Source: an uncultured Salinisphaerales bacterium
GTDB taxonomy: Bacteria > Pseudomonadota > Gammaproteobacteria > Nevskiales > OUC007
Assembly (NCBI GenBank): GCA_937896565.1
Contig: CALBOV010000132.1
Location: 1-44,618, forward strand
Length of the DNA stretch: 44,618 nucleotides
Direction of reading: 5' to 3'
Positions 1 through 8,417 of the stretch are shown piece after piece. Position 1 is the first letter of the stretch. The number at the start of each line of letters is the position of its first letter. The notes beneath the pieces were generated by a model, which was given only the letters and a program-made list of their open reading frames with translations, was not told where the DNA came from and did not search any database. A program made the position numbers and the translations under genes.

Positions 1-393
1 GATCAGTACCACGGCCATCCGGTACAGCGACCGCCTCAGCCGGATCAGCGAGGGGCGCCCCGGATCGGGAAGCCGGGCCAGATGCTCGTTGGAAAAATGT
101 CCGATCCGGGCAAGCACGCGGAACAGGTAGAGCCCGGCGCAGATCAGCGCCGCGGCGCCGACGTATGGCGTGAGCGTACGCATTGTTTTCAGCGGCGCGA
201 ACGCCCAGAGGCCGATCGATGTGCCCAGCGTGACCGGCAGGATTCGGGTGATTTCGAAGCCCCACCGGTTGGGGCGGGCGAAGCGCGCATAGGCGCGCCG
301 TTCCAGCTCGGGTGCGCGCTGGACGAGTTTCTGGCGCAGGGCGCGCGGTGTCCGCGGTGGCGGTTTCGGGCGTTGAGGCTTGTTCGCGTTCAT
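1..393 (-). CDS. Hypothetical membrane protein (3' end outside window)
   Basis: An open frame reads on the minus strand from an ATG at 393 to the window edge, giving the first 131 residues of a protein whose C-terminus is missing. The N-terminus is basic and proline-rich (about residues 1-45, starting MNANKPQRPKPPP), so it is probably cytoplasmic. Two hydrophobic segments follow at roughly 50-68 and 78-96, then a basic stretch rich in Arg and Leu. I do not recognise the family. It lies 35 bp downstream of the HlyIII-family gene in the same direction and is probably co-transcribed with it. The start is the first ATG after that gene's stop; no strong ribosome binding site is obvious. Confidence 0.6.
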   Translation of the reverse strand, partial: MNANKPQRPKPPPRTPRALRQKLVQRAPELERRAYARFARPNRWGFEITRILPVTLGTSIGLWAFAPLKTMRTLTPYVGAAALICAGLYLFRVLARIGHFSNEHLARLPDPGRPSLIRLRRSLYRMAVVLI

Positions 394-428
394 CGCTCGA
401 GCACCTTCGAGTCCTCGCCGTATCCGGC

Positions 429-1070
429 TCAGTGCCTGACGTACGGAATCACGTAGAACAGCACCGCGAAATAGTGCAGCAGGCTGCCGGCGATCACGAA
501 CACATGCCAGATGGCATGGTGATACTTCAGCGAGCGCCACAAGTAAAAGACCACGCCCAACGTGTAGGCGATGCCGCCCCCCAGCATGAGCAGAATGCCG
601 CCCAGGGGGAAAAGCTCGATGATGGGCTTGGTGGCCACGACCGCGACCCAGCCCATGCCCAGGTACAGCGCGACGGAAAACCAGTCGTATCGGCCGGCGG
701 TGAACACCTTGAAGATCACGCCCACCGCCGCGAGGCTCCAGACCACCGCGAACAGGCTCCAGCCCCAGGGCGGTGTCAGCACCGACAGGGCGAAGGGTGG
801 GTAGGTGCCGGCGATCAGCAGATAAATCGATGCATGGTCGATGGCCTTGAGCACCGGCTTCGCGGTTTCGTGCGGAATGCCGTGGTAGAGCGCCGAGGCC
901 GTGTAGGTGACGATCAGTGTCGCGCCGAACACGCTGCAACCCACCAGCAGCTTGACGTCGCCGGTGGGGACGGCGAAGCCGACCAGCACCGCGAGACCAC
1001 CAATGCCCAGCACGGCGCCCAGGCCGTGCGTGATGGTGTGGGCGATTTCTTCGCCGACGGAGTAGCTCAC
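429..1070 (-). CDS. Hemolysin III / TrhA (PAQR-like) family membrane protein
   Basis: This encodes a 213-residue protein with about seven hydrophobic segments, the usual length for the bacterial HlyIII/YqfA group of the PAQR superfamily. Family landmarks are visible: an N-terminal EEIAHTITHG stretch, ALYHG after the second helix, DHASIYLLIAGTYPP in the middle, and a late helix with paired histidines (HVFVIAGSLLHYF). The acidic and histidine residues are the ones thought to form a metal site in the superfamily. I chose the GTG at 1070 because the frame further upstream encodes low-complexity residues and runs into the oppositely oriented nfeD gene; an in-frame ATG near 1147 would give a longer, less typical product. 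The family is linked to membrane lipid or energy homeostasis, but the role here is not shown. Confidence 0.85.
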   Translation of the reverse strand: MSYSVGEEIAHTITHGLGAVLGIGGLAVLVGFAVPTGDVKLLVGCSVFGATLIVTYTASALYHGIPHETAKPVLKAIDHASIYLLIAGTYPPFALSVLTPPWGWSLFAVVWSLAAVGVIFKVFTAGRYDWFSVALYLGMGWVAVVATKPIIELFPLGGILLMLGGGIAYTLGVVFYLWRSLKYHHAIWHVFVIAGSLLHYFAVLFYVIPYVRH

Positions 1071-1215
1071 GCTCGTTCGTGAAATCGGAGGTCTCCCGGG
1101 GCATGCTGGTGAAACCCGGACATTGGCAGAAGCCCCGGCGCTTGTCATCCGTCGCAGGGGCATCCGGCCAGCGCGTGTCGCGAGGGCGGGTCGCGGAGCA
1201 TGCGCGGAACAGTGG

Positions 1216-1224
1216 TGGTACGCT
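1216..1224 (+). promoter_or_regulatory. Extended -10 promoter of nfeD, probably leaderless
   Basis: TGG followed by TACGCT forms an extended -10 element whose last base is 6 nt before the ATG at 1231. Transcription would start at or next to the A of the ATG. No ribosome binding site precedes that ATG, which fits a leaderless mRNA. No clear -35 is visible. Confidence 0.45.
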
Positions 1225-1230
1225 CGCCGC

Positions 1231-2634
1231 ATGCGATGGATGGCTCTACTGATGGTCGGTTTGAGCACGCTGCTCACCGTCTCCGAAAGCCGGGCGGAAA
1301 CGTCCGGACAGGGCGTGATCGTGGCGCTGGACGGCGCCATCAGCCCCGCGACCGCGGCCTATTTCGAGGCTTCGCTGGATGCGGCGATCGAGGGCGGCGC
1401 ATCCCTGCTGATCCTGGAGCTGGACACGCCCGGCGGGCTGGACAGCGCCATGCGCGACATCATCAAGCGCATCCTCGGCAGTCCGATTCCTGTCGTTACC
1501 TACGTGTCGCCGTCCGGCTCGCGCGCGGCCAGCGCCGGCACCTACATTCTCTACGCCAGCCACATCGCGGCGATGGCGCCGGCGACCAACCTCGGCGCGG
1601 CGACACCGATCCCGGTCGGCGGCTCGCCGGGCGGGCAGCCCGACAAGCCGGCGCCGTCGGATGGGGACGCCGAGTCGACGGATTCCGATTCGGAACAAGC
1701 CGAAAGCGACCGGCCATCGGAACCGGCCGATGCCGGCACCGCGTCCCGGCGCAAGGCGGTCAACGACGCCGTGGCCTACATCCGCGGACTGGCCGAACGT
1801 CGGGGTCGCAATGCCGACTGGGCCGAGCGCGCGGTCCGCGAGGGCGTGAGCCTGTCCGCCGATGCCGCATTGGCCGACAGCGTGATCGATCTGATCGCGC
1901 GGGATGTCGGCGATCTGCTGAAACAGATCGACGGCCAGACCGTGGAGGTCTCCGGTGGTGAGGTGACGCTGGACACCGCCGCGCTGACGCTGGAACGCGT
2001 GGAGCCGGACTGGCGCATCGAACTGCTGTCGATCATCACCAACCCCACCGTGGCCTACATCCTGATGATGATCGGAATCTACGGGCTGCTGCTGGAGGGC
2101 TACAGCCCCGGCGCGATCGTGCCCGGCGTGGTCGGGGCGATCTCGCTGCTGCTCGCGCTGTTCGCGTTCCAGGCCCTGCCGGTCAACTACGCCGGTCTGG
2201 CACTGATGGCGCTCGGCGTCGCGTTGATGATCGCCGAGGCCTTCGCGCCCAGTTTCGGTGCCCTGGGGCTGGGCGGGGTCGCCGCGTTCGTGTTCGGTTC
2301 CATCATGCTGATGGACGCCGATGTGCCGGGCTACGGCGTGAACCTGGGCGTGATCGGGGGCATCGCCTTCGTCGGCATTGCCGGCGTGGGGCTGAGCCTG
2401 TGGATGCTGATGCGGGCGCGGCATGCGCCGGTCTCGACCGCGGCCGAGGCGCTGGTTGGGGAAACCGGTACCGCGGATACGCCGCTGGCGGCCGGGGAGG
2501 CCGGATGGTCGGTGGTGGCGGGCGAAACCTGGAAGGTCCGCCCCACGCAGTCGCTGATGGCCGGTGATCGATTCCGCGTCGTCAGCCGGGAAGGGCTGGA
2601 GTTGCAGGTTGAACCGATTCACCGTCCCGGTTGA
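1231..2634 (+). CDS. nfeD: NfeD-family membrane-bound serine protease (long form)
   Basis: A 467-residue long-form NfeD protein. A signal peptide or anchor (1-22) is followed by a ClpP-like protease domain (about 25-250), four to five membrane segments (about 275-395) and a C-terminal OB-fold domain (about 400-465). The catalytic serine is seen in SRAASAGTY (Ser101) and the likely catalytic lysine in RRKAVNDAVAYI (Lys175), matching the Ser-Lys dyad described for archaeal 1510-N. Between them is an acidic Ser/Asp/Glu/Pro-rich linker at about 130-172. In the known family the protease cleaves the partner stomatin/slipin, and the next gene encodes a slipin. The ATG at 1231 is preferred over the frame opening at 1123 because it begins the signal sequence and sits just behind a -10 element. 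Confidence 0.93.
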   Translation: MRWMALLMVGLSTLLTVSESRAETSGQGVIVALDGAISPATAAYFEASLDAAIEGGASLLILELDTPGGLDSAMRDIIKRILGSPIPVVTYVSPSGSRAASAGTYILYASHIAAMAPATNLGAATPIPVGGSPGGQPDKPAPSDGDAESTDSDSEQAESDRPSEPADAGTASRRKAVNDAVAYIRGLAERRGRNADWAERAVREGVSLSADAALADSVIDLIARDVGDLLKQIDGQTVEVSGGEVTLDTAALTLERVEPDWRIELLSIITNPTVAYILMMIGIYGLLLEGYSPGAIVPGVVGAISLLLALFAFQALPVNYAGLALMALGVALMIAEAFAPSFGALGLGGVAAFVFGSIMLMDADVPGYGVNLGVIGGIAFVGIAGVGLSLWMLMRARHAPVSTAAEALVGETGTADTPLAAGEAGWSVVAGETWKVRPTQSLMAGDRFRVVSREGLELQVEPIHRPG

Positions 2635-2667
2635 CCGGGGTCGGTGGTCCAAAACGGAGGTCTCGAA

Positions 2668-3435
2668 ATGACACCAATGATTTCCATCGTCGTCGTGGCG
2701 TTCATCGCGCTGATCGCCTCGTCGATCAAGATCCTCAACGAGTACGAGCGCGGCGTCATCTTCACCCTGGGGCGATACACCGGAACCAAGGGGCCGGGCC
2801 TGATCCTGGTGATCCCGTTCCTGCAGAAAATGATGAAGGTGGACATGCGTGTCATCGTCATGGACGTGCCGACCCAGGACGTCATTTCGCGTGACAACGT
2901 GTCGGTCAAGGTCAACGCCGTGGTGTATTTCCGCGTCGTGGACGCCGGCAAGGCCACCCTGCAGGTCGAGCAGTACTACGCGGCGACCAGCCAGCTCGCG
3001 CAGACCACGCTGCGATCGGTGCTGGGTCAGCATGAACTGGACGACATGCTCACCGAGCGCGACAAGCTCAACCAGGACATCCAGAGCATTCTCGATCGTC
3101 ACACCGACGCCTGGGGCATCAAGGTGTCCAACGTCGAGATCAAGCACGTGGACCTCGATGAGTCGATGATCCGCGCCATCGCGCGCCAGGCCGAGGCGGA
3201 GCGGTCGCGCCGCGCCAAGGTGATTCACGCCGAGGGTGAGCAGCAGGCCGCCGAAAAGCTGACGGAGGCGGCGAAGGCCTTGTCCTCGCAGCCGCAGGCC
3301 ATGCAGTTGCGTTACCTGCAAACGCTGCTGGATGTCAGTACCGGCACCAGCGGCCAGAACTCGACCATCATCTTCCCGCTGCCCATGGACCTGATCCGGC
3401 CGCTGATGGAAAAGCTGGAACGGGATGAGGCCTGA
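2668..3435 (+). CDS. Slipin (stomatin-like SPFH/band-7 protein)
   Basis: A 255-residue SPFH-domain protein of the prokaryotic slipin group. An N-terminal hydrophobic hairpin (about 4-22) anchors it to the inner membrane. The SPFH core follows ([21 protein letters not shown] onward, with [20 protein letters not shown]), then an Ala/Glu/Arg-rich coiled coil (about 170-215, around [16 protein letters not shown]) and a short hydrophobic C-terminus. Slipins form oligomeric membrane scaffolds and are substrates of the NfeD protease encoded just upstream. The ATG at 2668 is chosen because a perfect GGAGG (2656-2660) sits 7 nt before it; a GTG at 2644 lacks this. The 3' end overlaps the next gene by 11 nt, so the operon is tight. 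Confidence 0.95.
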   Translation: MTPMISIVVVAFIALIASSIKILNEYERGVIFTLGRYTGTKGPGLILVIPFLQKMMKVDMRVIVMDVPTQDVISRDNVSVKVNAVVYFRVVDAGKATLQVEQYYAATSQLAQTTLRSVLGQHELDDMLTERDKLNQDIQSILDRHTDAWGIKVSNVEIKHVDLDESMIRAIARQAEAERSRRAKVIHAEGEQQAAEKLTEAAKALSSQPQAMQLRYLQTLLDVSTGTSGQNSTIIFPLPMDLIRPLMEKLERDEA

Positions 3436-3925
3436 TCCCGTGCCGGGCCGCCGCCTGTTCTGGCTGGCGCTGATTCTGCCCGCCTGTGCGATCGCGGCGG
3501 TGGCCGGCGGTCTGACCGAGGCCGATGTTCAGCGCTGGATGCAGACCCGGCTCGCACTGCACGAATCGCAGGCGGCGGAGCCCGAGTCCGGGCTTCGAGA
3601 CGAACTGATCGCCGAGGCCGGTTACACCGGTGCCGCGCAGTTCCGCGCGCACGGCGCGCGCATCGCCGAGGCCAGGGCCGCGTTGACCCGCGGTTCCGTC
3701 ACCGATCCGGAACGGCAGCGCCAGATGCAGCGGCTGAAGGATTTGCGCGCCGCCGGGCTGATGGAGCAGGGCGAGTTCGAGGCGGAGATGATCGAGCTGC
3801 AGAGCGCCGCGTCGGCCGCCGCACCGTCACGCAAGGACTGGGCGGCGGTCAAGCCGCATCTGCCTCGGTTGCAGGCGCTGGACGACTACGTCAGCGGCCG
3901 CAGCGAGACGCCCCCGGCATGGTGA
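3425..3925 (+). CDS. Secreted/anchored small protein with SHOCT-like segment
   Basis: A 166-residue protein with an N-terminal signal or anchor (about 9-28). Residues 101-125 (starting [19 protein letters not shown]) fit the SHOCT pattern of two short helices with a central G-L and an E-F pair, a motif often found at the ends of membrane-associated proteins and thought to mediate oligomerisation. The rest is helical, charged and of unknown function. It overlaps slipin by 11 nt and the MgtC-like gene by 7 nt, so it is translationally coupled within the nfeD operon and may belong to the NfeD/slipin assembly. The SHOCT assignment is by eye. Confidence 0.75.
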   Translation: MRPDPVPGRRLFWLALILPACAIAAVAGGLTEADVQRWMQTRLALHESQAAEPESGLRDELIAEAGYTGAAQFRAHGARIAEARAALTRGSVTDPERQRQMQRLKDLRAAGLMEQGEFEAEMIELQSAASAAAPSRKDWAAVKPHLPRLQALDDYVSGRSETPPAW

Positions 3926-4368
3926 TCGAGGAAGTCATTCTCGTCGGCAAGGTGGCCGCGGCCATGGCGCTGGCCGGCGTGATCGGATTCGAGCGCGAGG
4001 CCGACGGCAAGGCCGCCGGGTTTCGCACGCACATGCTGGTCGGCGGCGCGGCCGCGCTGCTCGTGGGCTCGGCCGATCTGCTGATCGACCGCTTCGGCGC
4101 GGATGCCGGCAATGCGATGCGCACCGACCCGATCCGCGTGGTCGAGGCGATTGTCGCCGGCGTCTCGTTTCTCGGTGCCGGCACCATTTTCGTGTCGGGC
4201 GACGACCGCGTGCGCGGCCTGACCACGGCGGCCTCGCTGCTGATGGTCGCGGGCGTTGGTGTGATCGTCGCCGTCGAGGCATGGATAGTCGCGCTGGGCG
4301 TGACCCTGCTGACGCTGTTCACGCTGCGCGTCCTCGCCAGGGTCGGCGCCGGCGGTTCCGGTTCCTGA
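3919..4368 (+). CDS. MgtC/SapB-family inner-membrane protein
   Basis: A 149-residue polytopic protein with four to five hydrophobic segments, matching the membrane domain of the MgtC/SapB family. Characteristic pieces are AGVIGFEREADGKAAGFRTHMLV (arginines and acidic residues after helix 1), VEAIVAGVSFLGAGTIF and RVRGLTTAASLLM. It lacks the C-terminal cytoplasmic domain of full MgtC proteins, so it is the short form. Family members modulate magnesium homeostasis, F-type ATP synthase or intramacrophage survival in various bacteria; which applies here is unknown. The ATG overlaps the previous gene by 7 nt, placing it last in the nfeD-slipin operon. Confidence 0.9.
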   Translation: MVIEEVILVGKVAAAMALAGVIGFEREADGKAAGFRTHMLVGGAAALLVGSADLLIDRFGADAGNAMRTDPIRVVEAIVAGVSFLGAGTIFVSGDDRVRGLTTAASLLMVAGVGVIVAVEAWIVALGVTLLTLFTLRVLARVGAGGSGS

Positions 4369-4378
4369 CCGATAGACA

Positions 4379-4398
4379 TCGCCGGCCTGGCCCGGCGA
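4379..4398. terminator. GC hairpin between convergent genes
   Basis: A perfect 7-bp stem (TCGCCGG and CCGGCGA) with a 6-nt loop lies in the 48-bp gap between the ends of the MgtC-like gene and the redoxin gene. It lacks a T-run on either side, so it is a possible bidirectional terminator rather than a clear intrinsic one. Confidence 0.4.
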
Positions 4399-4416
4399 CG
4401 CCCGCCGCGCCGCGAA

Positions 4417-5019
4417 TCAGTACTTGACCGAGCAGCCGTAGGGTCGCGTGGAGGCCGGGTCCGGGAGATCGCCCTGGGCCAGTGCGGTCATCGACGTATC
4501 GACGTAGTTCATCGCCTGCTCGATGTCGGCGGGATTCGCGCTGGGAATGGAATCGATGGCGCCCATGTAGGCCAGCATCGTGCCCTCCGTGTCGATCACG
4601 TACATGTGCGGCGTGGTCTTGGCGCCATACATCCGGCCGACGGTGCCGTCCTCGTCAAGCAGCACGTGCGTGGGCGTGGCTTCTCGCGCCGTGGTCAGCG
4701 CCATCGCCTTTTCCGGCGTCACATGGCCCTGCTTGCCGGGTGCGGACGAGATGATGGACAGCCACACCACGTCATCGCCCGTATAACGGGTTTGCAGCGA
4801 CTGCATGTTGCCGCTGTCGTAGTGCTTCTGGACGAACGGACAACCGTGGTTGGTCCACTCCAGGATCACGGTCTTGCCGCTGTAGTCGCTGAGCGAGACG
4901 GTCTCGCCGGAGGCGCTGGGCAGCGTGAAGTCCGGTGCCGGATTGCCCGGGGCGACCTTGGCCTGGGCGGTGCCGAGGCAAAGCGCGAGCAGCACGAGCG
5001 GGGCGAACAGATGACGCAT
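4417..5019 (-). CDS. Periplasmic redoxin (AhpC/TSA-thioredoxin-like, single-Cys active site)
   Basis: A 200-residue exported thioredoxin-fold protein. Residues 1-20 form a signal peptide (cleavage after AQA). PAPDFTLPSASGETVSLSDY is typical of the redoxin/TlpA-ResA group. The usual CxxC is replaced by WTNHGCPF, leaving only Cys60, followed by VQKHY; a second cysteine lies near the C-terminus (PYGCSVKY, Cys196). This pair is typical of a peroxiredoxin-like subfamily and suggests a catalytic and a resolving cysteine. The cis-proline region appears as KTTPHMYVID. It is encoded 24 bp downstream of the DsbD/ScsB-family gene in the same direction, so it is a likely periplasmic client that receives electrons from that protein. 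Confidence 0.85.
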   Translation of the reverse strand: MRHLFAPLVLLALCLGTAQAKVAPGNPAPDFTLPSASGETVSLSDYSGKTVILEWTNHGCPFVQKHYDSGNMQSLQTRYTGDDVVWLSIISSAPGKQGHVTPEKAMALTTAREATPTHVLLDEDGTVGRMYGAKTTPHMYVIDTEGTMLAYMGAIDSIPSANPADIEQAMNYVDTSMTALAQGDLPDPASTRPYGCSVKY

Positions 5020-5043
5020 GATCAGGCCTCCTTGGCGTTGAGA

Positions 5044-7200
5044 TCAGAGCGCGTCGATCGCCTCGATGACGCGCTGTGGTGTCAGCAATTGTGGCAGTAC
5101 TCTGGGCTGGGCACCCGCTTCTCCGGGGTAGAGCAGATAAAGGGGCACGCCCGTCCTGTCGTACTGTTCCAGAACCGTCGTGATCACCGGATCGCGGTTG
5201 GTCCAGTCCCCTTTGAGTCTGACAATGCCGGAGCGTTCCATCGCCGCGATCACCTCGCCGGTGTTCAGTGCCACGCGCTCGTTGACATGGCAGGTCACGC
5301 ACCAGTCGGCGGTGAGGTTGACGAAGACCGCCTGGCCTTGCGCCTGCAGTTCGGTCACGGCATCCGGCGTATAGACGCCCCACTCACCTCCGTGCGCGGT
5401 TACCGCGGTGTCCGCCGCCGTGCCCGGCGGCGCCGAGCGCAGCATCGGCGAGGCGAGCAGCACGCAGGCCAGCACCACCGACGCCCAGGCCATTGCACCC
5501 AGGATCACGCGCTGCGGGCCGTCCAGCGGGCGCCGGCCCCACAGCCAGACGGCGAAGGCCAGCAGCACGATGCCGGTCAGGCCGATGGCCATGCCATTGA
5601 CGCCGGTCTGCCGGCCCAGCACCCAGATCAGCCAGACCGCGGTCAGGTACATCGGAAACGCCATCAACTGCTTGAACGTCAGCATCCAGGCGCCGGGTCG
5701 CGGCAGCATCCGCGCCGCGGCGGGAACGAATCCGATCAGCAGAAAGGGCAGAGCCATGCCCAGTCCCAGCGCGGCGAACACGGTGAGCGCCACCGCCGCG
5801 GGCTGGGTGATGGCGAAGCCCATGGCCGGCCCCATGAACGGAGCGGTGCAGGGTGTGGCAACCAGGCAGGCGAGCAGTCCGGTGATCAGCGCGCCGCGGT
5901 TGCCGTCTTGATGGGTTAGCGAGTCGCCCACGCCCATCAGTCGGGTGCCGACCTCGAAAACCCCCGCCAGACTGAGCCCCAGCACGAACATCACCCAGGC
6001 GAGAATGGTCACGAACACCGGCGATTGCAGCTGAAAGCCCCAGCCGATCCGTTCACCGGCCTCGCGCAGCACCAGCAGGCCGACGGCCAGCGCCAGGAAG
6101 CCGCCGACCACGCCGGCGGTGTATGACAGCGCGTGGGCGCGGCGATGGGCCGATTCGCTGGCGGATTGCTGGGCGATCGATACTGCCTTGATCGACAGGA
6201 CCGGGAACACGCAGGGCATCAGGTTCAGGATCAGCCCACCGAGCAGGGCGAAGGGAATCGCGAGCCAGAGGCTGAATTTGGCGCCGGCTGGTGCGGACGC
6301 CGGTTCGGTGGCGACCGGCACCAGCGCGTCCGCGCTGATCAACCGTGCTGTGAAGCGCACCGCCCGGCTGTCGTCGAGTACCACGACATGCTCCGTGCTC
6401 GCGGGCGGCTCGCCGAGGTACTCGCTGGTCGCCACGGCGATTTCCAGCACGTGATCGGAGCGCCGGAACACGGGCTGGTCGGTGTTGCTGGCCAGCTCCG
6501 GCGTGGCCGGGAAGTACAGCGTGGATGCCGGATCACCCAGCGCGTCGGGAGGCAGCTGGATGCGAACGCGGTCGCCATCGATCGCATACTGCGCCGGCAC
6601 CGTCAGCGGCGTGGCGACATGCTCGCGCGCCGCTTCGATCTGCCGTGCCCAGCGGCTCGGGTTCGCGCTGTCGCGGACCGGCAGGTCCAGGGTCAGATCG
6701 GCGGAGCCGGGAATGCAGACATCGTCGCAGACCAGCCAGCTGGCCGCCGTCGCCAGTGACAGCGAGTCCGCGTCGAAGTCCGTCGGCACGTTGATTTCCG
6801 TCAGCAGGAAATGCTCGCCCGAGTAGCCGAAATTGGTCAGCGGCCCCATCGGCTGGCGTTCCGGGAACGGCCACAGGATGTCGCTGGTGGTCACGCCGTC
6901 GGGAAGCGACCACTCCATGCGGGTTGGCAGGCCGGAGTCGCCGGGGTTGCGCCAGTACGTGTGCCAGTGGTCGTCCGGCTCCAGGCGCAGCGCGACGGTC
7001 AGCGTCTCGCCGGGGACCGCCGCGTCGGAGGCCGCGACCAGTTCCACGTTGATGTGGTCCCGTCGCACCGGCTCGGCGTGTAGCAGGGGTGGCAGCAGTG
7101 CCGCCGCGACCAGGAACAGGTCCAGCCATCGGCCGGGGATGGCGGACAGACGTTGCGGTGGGGCGGCGCGCCGTGCAGCGTAGCGGGATGATTGTTTCAT
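5044..7200 (-). CDS. DsbD/ScsB-family thiol:disulfide interchange protein
   Basis: A 718-residue protein that moves reducing equivalents from cytoplasmic thioredoxin across the inner membrane. The N-terminus has a signal segment (about 25-42), then a DsbD-N/ScsB-alpha-like periplasmic domain with a VCDDVCIPG pair (Cys158, Cys162). About eight membrane helices follow from residue 310, containing NLMPCVFPVL and LVATPCTAPF, the two buried cysteines of the DsbD-beta type electron relay. The C-terminal thioredoxin domain has ADWCVTCHVNE (Cys634, Cys637). The length and N-terminal domain are closer to ScsB than to E. coli DsbD. The downstream redoxin probably forms one operon with it. The start at 7200 gives an unusually long, basic leader before the signal segment, so the true start could be slightly further in. 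Confidence 0.92.
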   Translation of the reverse strand: MKQSSRYAARRAAPPQRLSAIPGRWLDLFLVAAALLPPLLHAEPVRRDHINVELVAASDAAVPGETLTVALRLEPDDHWHTYWRNPGDSGLPTRMEWSLPDGVTTSDILWPFPERQPMGPLTNFGYSGEHFLLTEINVPTDFDADSLSLATAASWLVCDDVCIPGSADLTLDLPVRDSANPSRWARQIEAAREHVATPLTVPAQYAIDGDRVRIQLPPDALGDPASTLYFPATPELASNTDQPVFRRSDHVLEIAVATSEYLGEPPASTEHVVVLDDSRAVRFTARLISADALVPVATEPASAPAGAKFSLWLAIPFALLGGLILNLMPCVFPVLSIKAVSIAQQSASESAHRRAHALSYTAGVVGGFLALAVGLLVLREAGERIGWGFQLQSPVFVTILAWVMFVLGLSLAGVFEVGTRLMGVGDSLTHQDGNRGALITGLLACLVATPCTAPFMGPAMGFAITQPAAVALTVFAALGLGMALPFLLIGFVPAAARMLPRPGAWMLTFKQLMAFPMYLTAVWLIWVLGRQTGVNGMAIGLTGIVLLAFAVWLWGRRPLDGPQRVILGAMAWASVVLACVLLASPMLRSAPPGTAADTAVTAHGGEWGVYTPDAVTELQAQGQAVFVNLTADWCVTCHVNERVALNTGEVIAAMERSGIVRLKGDWTNRDPVITTVLEQYDRTGVPLYLLYPGEAGAQPRVLPQLLTPQRVIEAIDAL

Positions 7201-7255
7201 CGATAGGGTCTTGTTCGATGGGCGACGATGACCGGAAAGGATTGTCTCACAGGGT

Positions 7256-7849
7256 ATGAGACCTCGATTTCACGCAATCTTGGCATTGCTCATGTTGACG
7301 GCGTGTTGTCACGCCGAGGCCGCGTTTCGTTGTGACGGCCAGATCATCGAGACCGGCGACAGCCGCCTGCGGGTGCGCTCGCTGTGTGGCGAACCGGACC
7401 TGGTCGATGCGGCGGGACATTACTACCTTGGCCATGTTGCCTCCGCGGACAGCGAGACCTGGTACTACAACTTCGGCCCGCGCCAGCTCATCCGGGTGCT
7501 GCGGTTCCGGCGGGGTTCACTGGTGGAAATCGACCAGGACGGCTACGGGTTCCGCGATACCGGTAACGGCAGTTGCGATTCCTTCGACGTGGTCGAGGGG
7601 CTGTCCAAGTTCCGTCTGATCGCAAGCTGCGGCCTGCCCGATGACACCGAGATCGCACGCGTGCTGCGGCCCGTGGACCATCACGACTACCGCGGCTTTG
7701 GCGCGCACCTCAAGGGTCATCGCATCGAGGTGGTGCGTGAGCGCTGGATCTACAATTTCGGGCCGGATCAATTGCTGCGGATCGCCTGGATCGAGAATGG
7801 ACGCGTGGTCGATGTCGAGGTCGGCGAGCGTGGTTACCGAAACCGATGA
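7256..7849 (+). CDS. Periplasmic protein with two DUF2845 repeats
   Basis: A 197-residue exported protein. Residues 1-22 form a signal peptide ending near HAEA. The mature part contains two similar halves. The first has FRCDGQIIETGDSRLRV, a CGEPD turn, WYYNFGPRQL and a following strand with a conserved glycine. The second has DVVEGLSKFRL, SCGLPDD, WIYNFGPDQL and IENGRVVDVEVG. This is the DUF2845 pattern in duplicate; most family members I know carry one copy or are similarly duplicated in gammaproteobacteria. Paired cysteines may form disulfides, which fits the neighbouring redox genes. Function unknown. It is divergent from dsbD (55-bp spacer) and 16 bp upstream of the peroxidase gene. Confidence 0.8.
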   Translation: MRPRFHAILALLMLTACCHAEAAFRCDGQIIETGDSRLRVRSLCGEPDLVDAAGHYYLGHVASADSETWYYNFGPRQLIRVLRFRRGSLVEIDQDGYGFRDTGNGSCDSFDVVEGLSKFRLIASCGLPDDTEIARVLRPVDHHDYRGFGAHLKGHRIEVVRERWIYNFGPDQLLRIAWIENGRVVDVEVGERGYRNR

Positions 7850-7865
7850 CGAACGAGGCGTACCC

Positions 7866-8417
7866 ATGAAGCACTGGATGATGACGGGCCTGGTCGCGGC
7901 CGCGATGGCGTTCGGGCCGGCGGCGGGGGCGAGCTGCGACGGTCCGCTGGATGTCACCAAGCGCCGGCTGGCCGGCGACGAGTCGGTTCGCCTTTGCGAG
8001 GCCTACGCGGATCAGGTTGTGCTGGTCGTGAATACCGCCAGCAAGTGCGGATACACACCGCAGTACGACGGACTGGAAGCGCTTTATGACCGCTACCGTG
8101 ATCGCGGTTTCGTGGTGCTGGGATTCCCGTCCAACGATTTCGGCGGGCAGGAGCCGGGCAGCGAGGCCGCCGTCGCGCGATTCTGCCGGCTCACCTACGG
8201 TGTGCGCTTCCCGATGTTCGAGAAGACATCCACTGCCGAAGGCACGCAGGACGCGCTCTACACCGCGCTGGCCGCGGCGGGTGGCGGTTACCCGCAGTGG
8301 AATTTCCACAAGTATCTGCTCGGACGCGATGGCCGGGTCATTCACGCGTTCCCCAGCGCCACCCAGCCCTCGGACCCTGACCTGGTCGACGCGATCGAGA
8401 CCGCGCTGCGGCCTTGA
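7866..8417 (+). CDS. Exported glutathione peroxidase-family thiol peroxidase
   Basis: A 183-residue GPx-family protein with a signal peptide (about 1-22). The peroxidatic cysteine is Cys61 in VNTASKCGYT. The rest of the catalytic tetrad is visible as Gln95 (FGGQEP), Trp145 and Asn146 (QWNFHKYL). A further Cys107 (ARFCRLTYGVRFPMF) sits on the helix that carries the resolving cysteine in thioredoxin-dependent GPx enzymes, so this is probably a thioredoxin-type peroxidase rather than a glutathione-dependent one. The ATG at 7866 is preceded by GAGG (7855-7858) with 7-nt spacing; the frame continues upstream into the DUF2845 gene but the signal peptide fixes this start. Export suggests defence against peroxides in the periplasm, perhaps recycled by the DsbD/redoxin pair encoded opposite. 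Confidence 0.93.
   Translation: MKHWMMTGLVAAAMAFGPAAGASCDGPLDVTKRRLAGDESVRLCEAYADQVVLVVNTASKCGYTPQYDGLEALYDRYRDRGFVVLGFPSNDFGGQEPGSEAAVARFCRLTYGVRFPMFEKTSTAEGTQDALYTALAAAGGGYPQWNFHKYLLGRDGRVIHAFPSATQPSDPDLVDAIETALRP

Noticed and set aside
1071-1340. N-terminal extension of the HlyIII-family gene
   Set aside because: Encodes low-complexity residues and overlaps the nfeD start; the GTG at 1070 gives the usual family length.
1246-3321. Long minus-strand open frame (about 690 codons) over nfeD and slipin
   Set aside because: It is antisense to two clear genes, its residues are Arg/His/Gly-rich low complexity, and it matches GC-rich third-position bias.
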